Part shown: positions 35,839 to 47,425 of the stretch, in pieces | Layout of the letters: each line of letters opens with the position of its first letter | How positions within the stretch are numbered: the stretch's first letter is position 1 | Assembly (NCBI RefSeq): GCF_900101115.1 | Contig: NZ_FNFU01000004.1 | Span: 124,001-188,000, forward strand | Source of the DNA: Cryobacterium psychrotolerans | GTDB taxonomy: Bacteria; Actinomycetota; Actinomycetes; Actinomycetales; Microbacteriaceae | Reading direction: 5' to 3' | Length of the DNA: 64,000 nt | The notes under the pieces: model-generated | What the model was told of the DNA's origin: nothing | What the model saw: only the letters and a program-made list of their open reading frames with translations | Database searches by the model: none | Translations under genes and position numbers: made by a program

Positions 35839-36669
35839 TTAGGGGATCGGGACGGGCGTGATGCCGAGCGGCTTCAGGCCGGATGCGCCGCCGTCTTCGG
35901 CGGTGAGCACCCAGATGCCGTCCTTGTGCACGGCAACGCTGTGCTCCCAGTGCGCGGCGGCCTTCAGGTCGCTCGTGGCGACCGTCCACTCGTCCTCGCG
36001 CACGAACGTTTCAATGGAGCCGAGCACCACCATCGGTTCGATCGCGACGACCAGGCCGGGCTTGACGTCCGGGCCCTTCTGGCGCACCCGGTAGTTGAAC
36101 ACCGGCGGAGTCTCGTGCATCGAGCGTCCGATGCCGTGGCCGACGTAGTCGGTCAGGATGCCGTAGCTGCCCTGCGACTCGACGTAGTCCTCGATGGCCT
36201 CGCCGACCTCGTTGAGGTGCCGGGCCACGGCCAGGCGGGCGATCCCGTGCCACAGCGACTGCTCGGTGACCCGGGACAGCTCCTCGCGCGCGGCGACGAG
36301 CTCCGGGCGGGACGGGTCGGGGATCACGAAGGTGAAGGCGGCATCGCCGTTCCAACCGTCGATGACGGCGCCGCTGTCGATCGAGACGATGTCGCCGGCG
36401 GCCAGGCGCCGTTCGGTCGGGATGCCGTGCACGACCTCTTCGTTGATCGACGCGCACACGGTGTGCCGGTAGCCGGGCTCCAGCTTGAAGTTGGAGGTGC
36501 CGCCGAGGGCGACGATCGCCGCCTCAGCGGCCGCGTCGAGCTCCAGCGTCGAGACGCCCGGCCGCATGACGGCCCGGGCCGCGACCAGCGACGCCGCGGT
36601 CGCGAGGCCCGGCGCGATCATGAGGCGCAGCTGCGCCGGCGTCTTGTAAATCGAGCGTCGGAGGCTCAT
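35839..36669 (-). CDS. map: Methionine aminopeptidase, type I
   Basis: A 276-residue metallopeptidase removing initiator Met. HTVCASINEEVVHGIP, SIDSGAVIDGWNGDAAFTF (the two metal Asp), GHGIGRSMHETP (metal His) and VAIEPMVV (metal Glu) are present. ATG 36669 gives MSLRRSIYKT; an upstream start would overlap adk. Last gene of the rpsJ-map run. Confidence 0.97.
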   Translation of the reverse strand: MSLRRSIYKTPAQLRLMIAPGLATAASLVAARAVMRPGVSTLELDAAAEAAIVALGGTSNFKLEPGYRHTVCASINEEVVHGIPTERRLAAGDIVSIDSGAVIDGWNGDAAFTFVIPDPSRPELVAAREELSRVTEQSLWHGIARLAVARHLNEVGEAIEDYVESQGSYGILTDYVGHGIGRSMHETPPVFNYRVRQKGPDVKPGLVVAIEPMVVLGSIETFVREDEWTVATSDLKAAAHWEHSVAVHKDGIWVLTAEDGGASGLKPLGITPVPIP

Positions 36670-36688
36670 CGGATTCCCCGCGAACCGG

Positions 36689-37291
36689 TCAGGATGCTTC
36701 GACCGGGCGAACGGCATGCAGCCCCCGCGCGGCGAGGCCGACCAGGATGCGGTCGGTCACCTCGTCCACGGGGCCAAGCCCGTCGACGGTGACGACGAGG
36801 CCGCGCGACCCGTAGACCTCGGTCAGCGGCGCGGTCTGCTGCTCGTAGATGTCCATCCGGTGACGGATCACCTCGACCGTGTCATCCGCCCTGCCCTGTT
36901 CGGCGGCCCGCTTGAGCAGCCGGGCGACGACCTCGTCGGTGTCGGCGACAATCTGGACGACCGCGTCGAGTGCCGTGCCGTCGGCGAGCAGAAGGCGATC
37001 GAGTTCGTGCACCTGCTCGGTCGTGCGCGGGTAGCCGTCGAGGAGGAATCCGCCGGCGGCGTCGACCTCCTGCAGGCGGTCGTGCACGATCGCGTTGGTC
37101 AGGGAGTCCGGCACGTACTCGCCGGCATCCATGAACTTCTTCGCTTCGAGGCCCAGTTCGGTGCCGTTCTTCAGGTTCGCCCGGAAGATGTCCCCGGTGG
37201 AGACGGCGGGAACATCGAACGCCTCGGCGAGGCGCGCGGCCTGGGTTCCCTTGCCGGCGCCCGGCGGGCCGATCAGGAGCAGTCGGGTCAT
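36689..37291 (-). CDS. adk: Adenylate kinase
   Basis: A 200-residue kinase keeping AMP, ADP and ATP in balance. The P-loop [10 protein letters not shown] is at about 8-17 and [11 protein letters not shown] carries the DGxPR motif. The LID is the short form ([14 protein letters not shown]) without zinc cysteines, as in other actinobacteria. It overlaps the secY stop by 4 bases. Confidence 0.97.
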   Translation of the reverse strand: MTRLLLIGPPGAGKGTQAARLAEAFDVPAVSTGDIFRANLKNGTELGLEAKKFMDAGEYVPDSLTNAIVHDRLQEVDAAGGFLLDGYPRTTEQVHELDRLLLADGTALDAVVQIVADTDEVVARLLKRAAEQGRADDTVEVIRHRMDIYEQQTAPLTEVYGSRGLVVTVDGLGPVDEVTDRILVGLAARGLHAVRPVEAS

Positions 37292-38610
37292 CGGAGAAGC
37301 CCTTCATAGTGACGTTGCTGGAGCTGCGAGTCGATCTGCTTGACCGTCTCGAGGCCGACGCCGACGATGATCAGGATGCTCGCGCCGCCGAACGGGAAGT
37401 TCTGGTTGGCGCCGATCGCGACGAACGCGATGAGCGGTATGAGTGCGATCAACCCCAGGTAGATCGATCCGGGGAGGGTCACTCGCGTCAGCACGAAGTC
37501 GAGGTACTCGGCCGTCGGGCGCCCGGCACGGATGCCCGGGATGAACCCGCCGTACTTCTTCATGTTGTCGGCGACCTCTTCGGGGTTGAAGGTGATCGCG
37601 ACGTAGAAGTAGGTGAACCCGACGATGAGCAGGAAGTACATGAGCATGTAGAGCGGGTGATCGCCCTTGGTCAGGTAGTTCGTGATCCAGACAACCCAGG
37701 CTGCGGGCTCCTGGCCGGCCGCCGGCTGATTGAACTGGGCGATCAGCGCCGGCAGGTAGAGCAGCGACGACGCGAAGATGATCGGGATCACGCCCGCCAT
37801 GTTCACCTTGATCGGGATATACGTGTTGTTGCCGCCGTAGGTGCGCTTGCCGACCATCCGCTTGGCGTACTGCACCGGGACGCGACGTTGCGACTGCTCG
37901 ACGAAGACCACGGCCGCGACGATCAGCAGGCCGATCGCAAGCACGATGAGCAGGATGTCGATGCCGCGCTGCTGGGCGATCGACAGGAGCGAGTTCGGGA
38001 ACTGGGCTGCGATCGAGGTGAAGATGAGGATCGACATGCCGTTGCCGATGCCGCGCTCGGTCACCATCTCACCCATCCACATGATGACGCCGGTGCCGGC
38101 GGTCATCGTGAGGACCATCAGCATGATGGCGTACCAGGCGTCATTGGTGAGCAGCTGCGAGCACTCGGGGCTGCCCGACGTGCCGAACAGGGCGCCACTG
38201 CGGGCGACGGTGATCAGCGTGGTCGACTGGAGGATGGCCAGGGCGATCGTCAGGTAACGCGTGTACTGCGTCAGCGTGCCCTGGCCGGACGCACCCTCCT
38301 TGTAGAGGGTGTCGAAGTGGGGGATGACCACGCGCAGCAACTGCACGATGATCGAGGCCGTGATGTACGGCATGATCCCCAGGGCGAAGATGGAGAGTTG
38401 CAGCAGTGCGCCACCGCTGAACAGGTTGACGAGCTGGTAGAGGCCGCTGGCGTCCTGGTTGGCTGCGAGACAGGCCTGGACGTTCCCGAAATCCACAAAG
38501 GGGGTCGGGATGAACGAACCCAGGCGGTACACCGCAATGACGATCAGGGTGAACCCGATCTTCCTGCGAAGGTCCGGTGTGCGGAATATCCGCGCAATGG
38601 CGCTAAACAA
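37288..38610 (-). CDS. secY: Preprotein translocase subunit SecY
   Basis: A 440-residue channel subunit with ten membrane segments. Features include [24 protein letters not shown] at the N-terminus, [14 protein letters not shown], and [22 protein letters not shown]. The TTG start at 38610 is backed by GGAGGCC a few bases upstream. Confidence 0.97.
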   Translation of the reverse strand: MFSAIARIFRTPDLRRKIGFTLIVIAVYRLGSFIPTPFVDFGNVQACLAANQDASGLYQLVNLFSGGALLQLSIFALGIMPYITASIIVQLLRVVIPHFDTLYKEGASGQGTLTQYTRYLTIALAILQSTTLITVARSGALFGTSGSPECSQLLTNDAWYAIMLMVLTMTAGTGVIMWMGEMVTERGIGNGMSILIFTSIAAQFPNSLLSIAQQRGIDILLIVLAIGLLIVAAVVFVEQSQRRVPVQYAKRMVGKRTYGGNNTYIPIKVNMAGVIPIIFASSLLYLPALIAQFNQPAAGQEPAAWVVWITNYLTKGDHPLYMLMYFLLIVGFTYFYVAITFNPEEVADNMKKYGGFIPGIRAGRPTAEYLDFVLTRVTLPGSIYLGLIALIPLIAFVAIGANQNFPFGGASILIIVGVGLETVKQIDSQLQQRHYEGLLR

Positions 38611-38630
38611 AAGGCCTCCAGTTAAATGCG

Positions 38631-38694
38631 TTGATCGAGCTTGTCGAGATCCGCCACTAATTTCTTGGTGGGATCACTCAACAAGCTCGACCAG
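38631..38694. repeat. GATCGAGCTTGTCGAG-type inverted repeat between rplO and secY
   Basis: The left arm TTGATCGAGCTTGTCGAG (38631-38648) and ATCC are paired imperfectly with 38671-38694, which in complement reads CTGGTCGAGCTTGTTGAG plus TGATCC. It is of the same family as 53989-54031 and 55148-55167. Confidence 0.65.
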
Positions 38695-38705
38695 CGTCTA
38701 CGGAC

Positions 38706-39416
38706 TTACTTGATCGAGCCACCTGCTGCGACGATCTTCTGCTCTGCTGAGCCGGAGACCTTGTCGACTGCAACTGTCAGCTTAACCGCAATGTCCCCGT
38801 TACCGAGAACCTTGACCTTCTCATTGTCGCGAACGGCACCCTTGGCAACCAGGTCGGCGACGGTTACGTCCCCACCCTTCGGGTACAGCTCGGCCAGGCG
38901 CTCCAGGTTGACAACCTGGTACTCGACGCGGAACGGGTTCTTGAACCCGCGCAGCTTCGGGGTGCGCATGTGCAGGGGCATCTGCCCACCCTCGAAGCCG
39001 ATACGCACCTTGTAGCGTGCCTTGGTGCCCTTGGTGCCACGACCCGCGGTCTTACCCTTGGATCCTTCACCACGGCCGACGCGCTGCTTGGCCTTCTTCG
39101 CACCGGGAGCCGGGCGAAGGTGGTGAACCTTCAGCACGTGCTCGCGGGTCTCGGTGGGCTCGGCGGCGGCCTTCTTCGGCGCGGCAGCCTTGGCCGGAGC
39201 CTTGGTTGCAGCAGCCGTCTCGGGCGCGGCGTCCTTGGCCGGAGCCTTGGCAGCCTTGGCCGGAGCCTTGGCGTCCTTGGCCGGAGCCTTGGCGGCGGCC
39301 TTCCTCGGCGCGGCAGCCTTGGCCGGAGCCTTGGCAGCAGCAGCCTTGGGGGCAGCCTTCTTCGCGGTGGCGGGCTTGTCGGCTGTCTTCTTGACAGCGT
39401 CCTTCTCGTCAGCCAT
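38706..39416 (-). CDS. rplO: Ribosomal protein L15 (uL15) with long Lys/Ala/Pro N-terminal tail
   Basis: A 236-residue protein against about 145-150 normally. The uL15 core begins at about residue 92 ([20 protein letters not shown]) and is complete. Residues 1-90 are a low-complexity basic tail of [12 protein letters not shown] units resembling histone H1-like tails. The ATG at 39416 overlaps the rpmD stop as TAATG, supporting the long form; an internal GTG at the VLKVHHL position is a possible second start. Confidence 0.95.
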   Translation of the reverse strand: MADEKDAVKKTADKPATAKKAAPKAAAAKAPAKAAAPRKAAAKAPAKDAKAPAKAAKAPAKDAAPETAAATKAPAKAAAPKKAAAEPTETREHVLKVHHLRPAPGAKKAKQRVGRGEGSKGKTAGRGTKGTKARYKVRIGFEGGQMPLHMRTPKLRGFKNPFRVEYQVVNLERLAELYPKGGDVTVADLVAKGAVRDNEKVKVLGNGDIAVKLTVAVDKVSGSAEQKIVAAGGSIK

Positions 39417-39598
39417 TAGTCAATCTCCTCGACCTTCACAAGGTGAGCGACGGTGTTGACATAGCCACGGTTCTGCGAGTTGTCCTCGCGAATTACCACG
39501 GCGCCAATGCGTCGGAGACCCAGGCTGCGAAGCGTGTCGCGCTGGTTCTGCTTCTCACTAATTTTGGACTTGATCTGCGTCACTTTGAGGCGAGCCAT
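39416..39598 (-). CDS. rpmD: Ribosomal protein L30 (uL30)
   Basis: A 60-residue protein: [20 protein letters not shown] and [14 protein letters not shown] are L30 signatures. ATG 39598 overlaps the rpsE stop (ATGA), and its stop overlaps the rplO start (TAATG). Confidence 0.97.
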   Translation of the reverse strand: MARLKVTQIKSKISEKQNQRDTLRSLGLRRIGAVVIREDNSQNRGYVNTVAHLVKVEEID

Positions 39599-40308
39599 CA
39601 GGCACCTGCCTTTGCTGCCGCTGCAGCAGCTGCTGCGTCGGCGTCGGCGCGCAGGAAGCGGGCCGGAGCCACATCTTCGTACGCGAGGCCACGACGAGCT
39701 GCGACTGCACGCGGCTCTTCGAGCTGGTGCAGCGCCTCGACCGTGGCGTGGACGATGTTGATGGTGTTCGACGAACCGAGCGACTTGCTCAGCACATCGT
39801 GGATGCCGGCGCATTCAAGCACGGCGCGAACCGGGCCACCGGCGATAACGCCGGTACCGGCAGCGGCGGGACGGAGCAGGACAACGCCTGCTGCTGCCTC
39901 GCCCTGCACCGGGTGCGGGATCGTCAGGCCGACGCGGGGAACGCGGAAGAAGTTCTTCTTCGCTTCCTCGACGCCCTTGGAGATCGCCGTCGGAACCTCG
40001 CGAGCCTTGCCGTAGCCAACGCCAACCAGGCCGTTGCCGTCACCGACGACAACGAGCGCGGTGAAGCTGAAGCGACGACCACCCTTGACCACCTTGGAAA
40101 CGCGGTTGATGGTGACAACCCGCTCCAGGAACTGGCTCTTCTCGGCGTCGCGGCTGCCGCGGTCCTTGTTCGGGCTGCGCTCACGTCCGCCACGACGAGC
40201 CTCGCGGGGCTCGTTCTGGGGCGGAGTCGTTGATGCAGCGGTCTCCACTGGTGCCTCTGCAGCCACCACGGTCTCTTTTGTTGCTGTCTTAGCAGTTTCA
40301 GTGCTCAC
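39598..40308 (-). CDS. rpsE: Ribosomal protein S5 (uS5)
   Basis: A 236-residue protein. The S5 core spans about 55-215 ([36 protein letters not shown]). A 50-residue N-terminal Ala/Thr/Arg-rich extension and an Ala-rich C-terminus ([13 protein letters not shown]) are extra. The GTG start overlaps the rplR stop (GTGA). Confidence 0.97.
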   Translation of the reverse strand: MSTETAKTATKETVVAAEAPVETAASTTPPQNEPREARRGGRERSPNKDRGSRDAEKSQFLERVVTINRVSKVVKGGRRFSFTALVVVGDGNGLVGVGYGKAREVPTAISKGVEEAKKNFFRVPRVGLTIPHPVQGEAAAGVVLLRPAAAGTGVIAGGPVRAVLECAGIHDVLSKSLGSSNTINIVHATVEALHQLEEPRAVAARRGLAYEDVAPARFLRADADAAAAAAAAKAGA

Positions 40309-40676
40309 AGGTTCAATCCACCCTCTCGAGCTCCCTCGGCGATGGCCGCGACGCGACCCGCATACTTGCTGCCACCACGGTCGAATACGACGGCGTCGAC
40401 ACCGGCTGCCTTGGCGCGCTCGGCGACGAGTTCGCCGACCTTACGAGCCTTGGCGGTCTTGTCACCATCGAAGGTGCGCATGTCCGCTTCGAGCGTCGAA
40501 GCCGAAGCGAGGGTGAAACCCTTGCTGTCGTCAACGACCTGCACGAATACGTGGCGAGCCGAACGGGTGACGACGAGGCGCGGACGAACCGCGGTGCCCT
40601 CGATTTTCTTACGAAGACGTGCGTGCCTGCGTCCGCGGGCAGCCGACTTGCTTTTTCCTCTAGTTCCGAGACCCAT
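40305..40676 (-). CDS. rplR: Ribosomal protein L18 (uL18)
   Basis: A 123-residue 5S rRNA-binding protein: [21 protein letters not shown] and the end [24 protein letters not shown] are L18 signatures. It starts 2 bases after rplF. Confidence 0.97.
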   Translation of the reverse strand: MGLGTRGKSKSAARGRRHARLRKKIEGTAVRPRLVVTRSARHVFVQVVDDSKGFTLASASTLEADMRTFDGDKTAKARKVGELVAERAKAAGVDAVVFDRGGSKYAGRVAAIAEGAREGGLNL

Positions 40677-40678
40677 GG

Positions 40679-41215
40679 TTACTTACCACTCTTTCCGGCC
40701 TTGCGGCGAACAATCTCGCCGGCGTAACGCACACCCTTGCCCTTGTAGGGCTCAGGCTTGCGAATCTTACGGATGTTGGCGGCAACCTCGCCGACGGCCT
40801 GCTTGTCGATGCCACCGACCGTGAGGCGGTTGACGCTGTCCACGGTGAGGGTGATGCCGGCGGGCGGTTCGATGAGGACCGGGTGCGAGAAGCCGAGGGC
40901 GAACTCAACTGAGGTGCCCTTCTGCGCAACGCGGTAACCGGTACCGACGATCTCGAGGCCCTTGGTGTAGCCCACGGTCACCCCGATGATCTGGTTGGCG
41001 ATCAGGGTGCGGGTCAGTCCGTGCAGCGAACGCGAGTTGCGCTCGTCGTCGGGACGCGTGACGACAACCTGGCCGTCTTCGACCTTGACCTCGATGGGCT
41101 TGGCGACGGTGAGCGCGAGCTCACCCTTCGGGCCCTTGACGCTGACGGCCTGGCCGTCAGCCTCCACCGTGACCCCCGCGGGGATCTGGATGGGAACTCT
41201 TCCAATACGTGACAT
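40679..41215 (-). CDS. rplF: Ribosomal protein L6 (uL6)
   Basis: A 178-residue protein: [20 protein letters not shown] at the start, SVKGPKGEL, and [20 protein letters not shown] at the end. Six bases after rpsH. Confidence 0.98.
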   Translation of the reverse strand: MSRIGRVPIQIPAGVTVEADGQAVSVKGPKGELALTVAKPIEVKVEDGQVVVTRPDDERNSRSLHGLTRTLIANQIIGVTVGYTKGLEIVGTGYRVAQKGTSVEFALGFSHPVLIEPPAGITLTVDSVNRLTVGGIDKQAVGEVAANIRKIRKPEPYKGKGVRYAGEIVRRKAGKSGK

Positions 41216-41221
41216 TGTCGG

Positions 41222-41620
41222 CTACCACACGTAAGCGAGAACTTCTCCGCCTACGCCCTTCTTCTCAGCCTGGCGGTCCGTGAGGAGTCCGCTGGACGTG
41301 GACAGGATGGCAACGCCGAGGCCGCCGAGAACCGTGGGGATCTCGGTCGACTTTGCGTACACGCGAAGGCCGGGCTTGGAAACCCGCTTGATGCCGACGA
41401 TGGAACGCTCGCGGTTGGGGCCGAACTTGAGGTTCAGCGTGAGGGTCTGGCCTACCTTGGCATCCTTGACGTCCCAGGCGGAGATATAACCCTGGGCCTT
41501 GAGGATGTCAGCGATGTGCGCCTTGAGCTTGCTGTGCGGCATCGACACTGTGTCGTGGTACGCCGAGTTAGCGTTGCGCAGTCTGGTCAGCATGTCTGCG
41601 ACCGGATCTGTCATTGTCAT
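41222..41620 (-). CDS. rpsH: Ribosomal protein S8 (uS8)
   Basis: A 132-residue protein: [19 protein letters not shown] and the end [23 protein letters not shown] 41620 gives the family length. A 110-base gap, not rpsN, separates it from rplE. Confidence 0.98.
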   Translation of the reverse strand: MTMTDPVADMLTRLRNANSAYHDTVSMPHSKLKAHIADILKAQGYISAWDVKDAKVGQTLTLNLKFGPNRERSIVGIKRVSKPGLRVYAKSTEIPTVLGGLGVAILSTSSGLLTDRQAEKKGVGGEVLAYVW

Positions 41621-41685
41621 GTTGTGGTGCCTTTCTCGCCTGGTTTCGTGCACCCGTTACACGGATGACGACCTGTGGTGGTTGC

Positions 41686-41709
41686 GGGGCTGAACGGCTG
41701 TCCAGCCCC
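41686..41709 (-). promoter_or_regulatory. Hairpin in the rplE-rpsH gap
   Basis: GGGGCTG-N10-CAGCCCC. The 110-base gap (41621-41730) also has CCCGT-AAC-ACGGG near the rplE stop. It occupies the place where rpsN is normally found. Confidence 0.45.
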
Positions 41710-41730
41710 CGGGGGTAATACTGGCCCGTG

Positions 41731-42318
41731 TTACGGGGTGTTCTCGGCCGTCTTGAAGGGGAAGCCGAGCGCCTTGAGCAGCGCGCGTCCCTCTTCGTTG
41801 TTGCGGGCGGTCGTCACAACTGTGATGTCCATTCCGCGGATACGGTCAATCCGGTCCTGGTCGATCTCGTGGAACATTACCTGCTCGGTGAGACCGAAGG
41901 TGTAGTTACCGCTGCCGTCGAACTGCTTGTCCGAGAGGCCGCGGAAGTCACGGATACGGGGAAGCGCGAGGCTCAGCAGGCGGTCGAGGAATTCCCACAT
42001 GCGGTCGCCACGAAGCGTGACGTGGGCGCCGATGGGCTGTCCCTCACGCAGCTTGAACTGCGCGATCGACTTGCGTGCCTTGGTGACCTGCGGCTTCTGG
42101 CCGGTGATCTTGGTGAGGTCGGCGACGGCGCCGTCCATGATCTTGCCGTCGCGGGCAGCCTCGCCGACACCCATGTTGACGACGATCTTCACCAGGTTCG
42201 GCACCTGGTGCACGTTGGTGAAACCGAGGTCCTTGGAGAGCTGGGCGGAGATCTCGTCGCGGTACTTCTGCTTGAGACGCGGCTGGATTTTGCCAGCTGC
42301 AACTGCTGTGTCAGTCAT
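41731..42318 (-). CDS. rplE: Ribosomal protein L5 (uL5)
   Basis: A 195-residue 5S rRNA-binding protein: [39 protein letters not shown] and the end [18 protein letters not shown] 42318 overlaps the rplX stop (TAATG). Confidence 0.98.
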   Translation of the reverse strand: MTDTAVAAGKIQPRLKQKYRDEISAQLSKDLGFTNVHQVPNLVKIVVNMGVGEAARDGKIMDGAVADLTKITGQKPQVTKARKSIAQFKLREGQPIGAHVTLRGDRMWEFLDRLLSLALPRIRDFRGLSDKQFDGSGNYTFGLTEQVMFHEIDQDRIDRIRGMDITVVTTARNNEEGRALLKALGFPFKTAENTP

Positions 42319-42677
42319 TACAGGTCCTTACCAGACTTCTTTGCGTAACGAACGCGGACCGTCTTGGTGACGCCGTCCTTCGTTACCTCTTCAATGCGAA
42401 CTCCGACGCGAGTCGGCTTCTTGGACTCCGGGTCGACCAGGGCCACGTTGGACACGTGGATCGGGGCCTCCATGGTCTCGATGCCGCCGGTCTTGGTGCC
42501 GCGCTGGCTCTGGCCGACGCGGCTGTGCTTGGTGACGAAGTTGATGCCCTCAACGAGGACCCGGTTCTTCTCTACCTGCACTTCGAGGATGCGACCCTGC
42601 TTGCCTTTGTCGCCTCCGCGAGCCTGGCTGCGGCCGGTGATGACCTCAACGAGGTCACCCTTCTTGATTCTGGCCAT
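42318..42677 (-). CDS. rplX: Ribosomal protein L24 (uL24)
   Basis: A 119-residue assembly-initiator protein: [20 protein letters not shown] (KOW motif) and [19 protein letters not shown]. Two bases after rplN. Confidence 0.98.
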   Translation of the reverse strand: MARIKKGDLVEVITGRSQARGGDKGKQGRILEVQVEKNRVLVEGINFVTKHSRVGQSQRGTKTGGIETMEAPIHVSNVALVDPESKKPTRVGVRIEEVTKDGVTKTVRVRYAKKSGKDL

Positions 42678-42679
42678 GA

Positions 42680-43048
42680 TTAAATAACCTCCGGTGCCAG
42701 CGAGATGATCTTCATGAACTTCTTGTCGCGAAGCTCGCGACCGACCGGTCCGAAGATGCGGGTGCCACGAGGGTCCCCGTCAGCCTTCAAGATCACTGCG
42801 GCGTTCTCATCGAACTTGATGTACGAACCGTCTGAACGACGGGTCTGCTTTTTGACTCGAACGATGACGGCTTTGACGACGTCACCCTTCTTGACGTTGC
42901 CGCCCGGGATGGCGTCCTTGACCGTGGCGACGATGACGTCACCGAGACCGGCGTAACGACGGCCTGAGCCGCCGAGCACGCGAATGGTCAACAGTTCCTT
43001 GGCACCCGTGTTGTCGGCAACCTTGAGTCGTGATTCCTGCTGAAGCAC
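42680..43048 (-). CDS. rplN: Ribosomal protein L14 (uL14)
   Basis: A 122-residue protein: [35 protein letters not shown] and [20 protein letters not shown]. Standard length and order. Confidence 0.98.
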   Translation of the reverse strand: MLQQESRLKVADNTGAKELLTIRVLGGSGRRYAGLGDVIVATVKDAIPGGNVKKGDVVKAVIVRVKKQTRRSDGSYIKFDENAAVILKADGDPRGTRIFGPVGRELRDKKFMKIISLAPEVI

Positions 43049-43081
43049 TTTCTAACTCCTTATGTCAAGCAAGCGCGAGGC

Positions 43082-43381
43082 TTACTTGGCCTTCTCGAGA
43101 ATCTCGACCAGGCGGAAGCGCTTGGTGGCACTCAGCGGACGGGTCTCGCTGATCATGACCAGGTCGCCGACGCCGGCGATGTTCGCCTCGTCGTGCACCT
43201 TCAGCTTGGAGGTACGGCGGATGACCTTGCCGTACAGCGGGTGCTTCACGCGGTCTTCGACCTCAACGACGATGGTCTTGTCCATCTTGTCGCTGGTCAC
43301 GAATCCGCGCATGGTCTTGCGGTAGCCGCGCTCGAGAGCCGTGGCCTCGGCTGCGACGACCTTCTCGTCTGACTTCGCCAT
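43082..43381 (-). CDS. rpsQ: Ribosomal protein S17 (uS17)
   Basis: A 99-residue protein: [20 protein letters not shown] and [19 protein letters not shown]. An N-terminal extension of about 18 residues precedes the core. Confidence 0.97.
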   Translation of the reverse strand: MAKSDEKVVAAEATALERGYRKTMRGFVTSDKMDKTIVVEVEDRVKHPLYGKVIRRTSKLKVHDEANIAGVGDLVMISETRPLSATKRFRLVEILEKAK

Positions 43382-43383
43382 GA

Positions 43384-43724
43384 CTAGGCCTCCTTCGTCT
43401 CGACGGCCTCGGCTGCGACGTCATCCGTTACGGGTGCAGTCTCGGCCTTGGCCTTCTTGGTCGTCTTCTTCTCAGCCTTGGCCGGAGCCTCGACTGCGAC
43501 GGGAGTGGCACGAATGCCCAGCTCGCGCTCACGGAGAACCGTGTAGATACGAGCGATGTCCCGCTTGACCGCGCGGAGGCGGCCGTGGCTTTCGAGCTGG
43601 CCGGTGGCCGACTGGAAGCGCAGGTTGAACAGCTCTTCCTTGGCCTTCTTCAGCTCGTCGAACAGCCGTTCGTTTTCAAAAGTGTCGAGCTCGTCTGAGG
43701 CGAGCTCCTTGGATCCGATCGCCA

Positions 43725-43725
<1 letters not shown>
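43384..43725 (-). CDS. rpmC: Ribosomal protein L29 (uL29) with C-terminal tail
   Basis: A 113-residue protein. The core ([39 protein letters not shown]) ends at about 72. The last 40 residues are a Lys/Ala then Glu/Ala low-complexity tail ([15 protein letters not shown]). It overlaps rplP by one base. Confidence 0.96.
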
Positions 43726-44144
<419 letters not shown>

Positions 44145-44146
44145 GG

Positions 44147-44920
44147 TTATGCCTCAACTCCTGCCGCTGCGGCCGGAGCCGCAGGTGCCTCTGCGCGGGG
44201 CGCACGGCGGGGACGGTCGTCGCCGCCGCGGCGCTCGGGGCGCGATGACTTTGCGCTTGCCTGCTCGCGGGCGAGTTCCTTGTTCGTGATGTCGCCCTTG
44301 TAGATCCAGACCTTCACGCCGATGCGGCCGAAGGTGGTCTTGGCTTCGTAGAAGCCGTAGTCGATGTTCGCGCGAAGCGTGTGCAGGGGCACGCGGCCTT
44401 CGCGGTAGAACTCCGACCGGCTCATCTCAGCGCCGCCGAGACGGCCCGACACCTGGATGCGAACACCCTTGGCGCCGGCACGCTGGGCGCCCTGCAGGCC
44501 CTTACGCATCGCGCGGCGGAAAGCCACACGAGCGGAGAGCTGCTCGGCAATACCCTGGGCGACGAGCTGGGCATCCTGCTCGGGGTTCTTGACCTCGAGG
44601 ATGTTCAGCTGGATCTGCTTGGCGGTGAGCTTCTCGAGGTCGGAGCGGATGCGCTCGGCCTCGGCGCCACGGCGACCGATCACAATGCCCGGACGGGCGG
44701 TGTGAATGTCGACGCGGACGCGGTCACGGGTGCGCTCGATCTCGATGCGGGACACGCCCGCACGGTCGAGGCTCGTGCTCAGCAGACGACGGATCTTGAC
44801 GTCTTCAGCAACGAAGTCGCTGTAACGCTGGCCCGGCTTCGTGCTGTCAGAGAACCAACGCGACACGTGGTCGGTCGTGATTCCCAGACGGAAGCCATAG
44901 GGATTTACTTTCTGACCCAT
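44147..44920 (-). CDS. rpsC: Ribosomal protein S3 (uS3)
   Basis: A 257-residue protein with the KH domain ([20 protein letters not shown]) and the family segment [18 protein letters not shown]. The C-terminal 45 residues are Arg/Pro/Ala-rich, ending [16 protein letters not shown] overlaps the rplV stop (TAATG). Confidence 0.98.
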   Translation of the reverse strand: MGQKVNPYGFRLGITTDHVSRWFSDSTKPGQRYSDFVAEDVKIRRLLSTSLDRAGVSRIEIERTRDRVRVDIHTARPGIVIGRRGAEAERIRSDLEKLTAKQIQLNILEVKNPEQDAQLVAQGIAEQLSARVAFRRAMRKGLQGAQRAGAKGVRIQVSGRLGGAEMSRSEFYREGRVPLHTLRANIDYGFYEAKTTFGRIGVKVWIYKGDITNKELAREQASAKSSRPERRGGDDRPRRAPRAEAPAAPAAAAGVEA

Positions 44921-45285
44921 TACTTCGTCCCCTCCTCAGGAGTGGTGAGCACAACCGTGATGTGGCTGGTGCGCTTCTTGATCTGGAATGCGCGGCCCTG
45001 TGCCCGTGCCTGGAAACGCTTGAGGGTGGTTCCCTCATCGACGTATGCCTGGCTGACGAACAGGTCCTGCTCGTCCAGGTAGGTGTTCGCGGCGTCTGCC
45101 TTGACCCTCGCGTTAGCGATGGCCGAAGCAACCAGCTTGTACACCGGGTCGCTTGCACCCTGCGGTGCGAACTTCAGAATGCCCAGGGCTTCCTGCGCCT
45201 GCTTGCCGCGGATCAGGTTGACAACGCGACGAGCCTTCTGGGGGGTAACGCGGATGTGACGCACGCGTGCGATCGACTCCACCAT
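44920..45285 (-). CDS. rplV: Ribosomal protein L22 (uL22)
   Basis: A 121-residue protein: [20 protein letters not shown] and [20 protein letters not shown], with the loop lining the exit tunnel intact. Confidence 0.98.
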   Translation of the reverse strand: MVESIARVRHIRVTPQKARRVVNLIRGKQAQEALGILKFAPQGASDPVYKLVASAIANARVKADAANTYLDEQDLFVSQAYVDEGTTLKRFQARAQGRAFQIKKRTSHITVVLTTPEEGTK

Positions 45286-45311
45286 TTCTTCTCCTCCTTC
45301 ACGTCCCCGCG

Positions 45312-45593
45312 TTAGCGGCGACGGCCCTTCTTGTCGTCCTTCACGTGTCCACGGAAGGTGCGGGTGGGAGCAAACTCGCCGAGTTTGTGCCCAACCATGG
45401 TCTCGGTGACGAACACCGGGATGTGCTTGCGCCCGTCGTGCACGGCGATGGTGTGTCCCAGCATGGCGGGGATGATCATCGAACGGCGCGACCAGGTCTT
45501 GATCACATTCTTGCTGGAGGCTTCATTCGCCCTGACAACCTTGCGAAGCAGGTGGTCGTCAACGAAGGGGCCCTTCTTAAGACTTCTTGGCAT
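45312..45593 (-). CDS. rpsS: Ribosomal protein S19 (uS19)
   Basis: A 93-residue protein: [51 protein letters not shown]. Standard. Confidence 0.98.
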   Translation of the reverse strand: MPRSLKKGPFVDDHLLRKVVRANEASSKNVIKTWSRRSMIIPAMLGHTIAVHDGRKHIPVFVTETMVGHKLGEFAPTRTFRGHVKDDKKGRRR

Positions 45594-45602
45594 CGTCTAC
45601 TC

Positions 45603-46442
45603 CTACTTACGCTTCTTGCCGACGGTACGGCGACGAACAATGAGCTTGTCGCTTTCCTTGTTGATGTGCCGGGTCCGGCCTTCCTTCTGGCCCCAGGGGC
45701 TCACAGGATGACGTCCACCGGAGGTCTTGCCCTCGCCACCACCGTGGGGGTGGTCGACCGGGTTCATGGCGACACCACGAACTGTGGGGCGAACGCCTTT
45801 CCAGCGCATGCGGCCGGCCTTGCCCCAGTTGATGTTCGACTGCTCGGCGTTGCCGACCTCGCCGATCGTGGCGCGGCAGCGGGCGTCGACGTTACGGATT
45901 TCTCCGGACGGCAGGCGCAGCTGGGCGTAGATGCCATCCTTCGCGACGAGGCGAACCGATGCGCCAGCGGAGCGGGCCATCTTGGCACCGCCGCCGGGGC
46001 GGAGTTCGATCGCGTGAATGATGGTACCGGTGGGGATGTTCTTCAGCGGCAGGTTGTTGCCGGGCTTGATGTCAGCACCGGCGCCCGACTCCACAATGTC
46101 GCCCTGGTTGAGCTTGTTCGGGGCGATGATGTAGCGCTTGGAACCATCCAGGAAGTGCAGCAACGCGATGCGTGCCGTACGGTTCGGGTCGTACTCGATG
46201 TGAGCGACCTTCGCGTTGACGCCATCTTTGTCATTGCGCTTGAAGTCGATCACGCGGTACTGGCGCTTGTGGCCACCACCGATGTGACGAGTAGTGATGC
46301 GTCCCTGGTTGTTGCGGCCACCGGTCTTCGACAGGGGGCGGAGCAACGACTTCTCGGGGGTCGAACGGGTGATCTCTGCGAAGTCCGCAACAGATGATCC
46401 GCGACGACCCGGGGTCGTGGGCTTGAACTTACGAATAGCCAT
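45603..46442 (-). CDS. rplB: Ribosomal protein L2 (uL2)
   Basis: A 279-residue protein near the peptidyl transferase centre: [19 protein letters not shown] and [19 protein letters not shown], including the conserved His of the HPHGGGEG loop. Confidence 0.98.
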   Translation of the reverse strand: MAIRKFKPTTPGRRGSSVADFAEITRSTPEKSLLRPLSKTGGRNNQGRITTRHIGGGHKRQYRVIDFKRNDKDGVNAKVAHIEYDPNRTARIALLHFLDGSKRYIIAPNKLNQGDIVESGAGADIKPGNNLPLKNIPTGTIIHAIELRPGGGAKMARSAGASVRLVAKDGIYAQLRLPSGEIRNVDARCRATIGEVGNAEQSNINWGKAGRMRWKGVRPTVRGVAMNPVDHPHGGGEGKTSGGRHPVSPWGQKEGRTRHINKESDKLIVRRRTVGKKRK

Positions 46443-46467
46443 TTCTTAGTCCTCTTGTCCGCGCCGC

Positions 46468-46770
46468 TTAGCCGACGGCCGTGAAGATGTCGATGGAGCC
46501 GGACTTCAGCGTGACGATGGCACGCTTCGTGTCCTTGCGCTTGCCGAGTCCGAACTTGGTGCGGCGAGTCTTGCCCTGACGGTTCAGGGTGTTGATCGAC
46601 GCGACCTCGACCTTGAAGATCTTCTCGATAGCGAGCTTGATCTCGGTCTTGTTCGCGCGGGGGTCCACAACGAAGGTGTACTTGCCTTCATCGATCAGGC
46701 CGTAGCTCTTCTCAGAGACGACCGGAGCGATGATGACGTCGCGGGGGTCCTTCTGGATCTGGGTAGCCAT
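46468..46770 (-). CDS. rplW: Ribosomal protein L23 (uL23)
   Basis: A 100-residue exit-tunnel protein: [20 protein letters not shown] and [19 protein letters not shown]. It overlaps rplD by one base. Confidence 0.98.
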   Translation of the reverse strand: MATQIQKDPRDVIIAPVVSEKSYGLIDEGKYTFVVDPRANKTEIKLAIEKIFKVEVASINTLNRQGKTRRTKFGLGKRKDTKRAIVTLKSGSIDIFTAVG

Positions 46771-47420
46771 TATGCGGACACCTCTTCCTTCTTGGTCTTG
46801 CTCTCCACGAACGCGTCGAACGCGCCCTTGGTGAAGACGATGTCGTCGCTGACGAGCACGTCATAGGCATTCAGCTGGTCCCACGAAAGAACGTGGACCG
46901 TCGGGACGTTGCGCACGCTGCGAAGCGTGAGCTCATCGGTGCGCTCCAGGACGACCAGCACGTGCTTGCTGGTGGCAATCTTGGTGAGCAGCTCGATGGC
47001 GCCCTTGGTGCTGGGCGTCTCGGCGCTGAAGAGCGCCGTGACGACGTGCAGGCGGTCACCGCGGGCGCGGTCCGAAAGCGATCCGCGCAGTGCTGCCGCG
47101 ATCATCTTCTTGGGGGTGCGCTGCTCGTAGTTGCGCGGCGTCGGGCCGTGCACGATGCCACCACCGGTCATCTGAGGGGCGCGGATCGAGCCCTGACGAG
47201 CGCGACCGGTTCCCTTCTGCTTGAACGGCTTGCGCCCTGCACCGGAAACCTCGCCGCGACCCTTGGTCTTGTGCGTGCCCTGGCGTGCGGCAGCGAGCTG
47301 CGCGACAACGACCTGGTGAATGAGCGGAACGTTGGTCTGAACGTCGAAGATCTCGGCGGGCAGCTCAACGGTGCCGGCCTTCTGACCCTTCGCGTCAATG
47401 AGGTCAAGTGAGTTAGTCAT
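46770..47420 (-). CDS. rplD: Ribosomal protein L4 (uL4)
   Basis: A 216-residue protein: [21 protein letters not shown] (internal loop) and [20 protein letters not shown]. In some bacteria L4 represses its own operon. Confidence 0.98.
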   Translation of the reverse strand: MTNSLDLIDAKGQKAGTVELPAEIFDVQTNVPLIHQVVVAQLAAARQGTHKTKGRGEVSGAGRKPFKQKGTGRARQGSIRAPQMTGGGIVHGPTPRNYEQRTPKKMIAAALRGSLSDRARGDRLHVVTALFSAETPSTKGAIELLTKIATSKHVLVVLERTDELTLRSVRNVPTVHVLSWDQLNAYDVLVSDDIVFTKGAFDAFVESKTKKEEVSA

Positions 47421-47425
47421 AGTGA

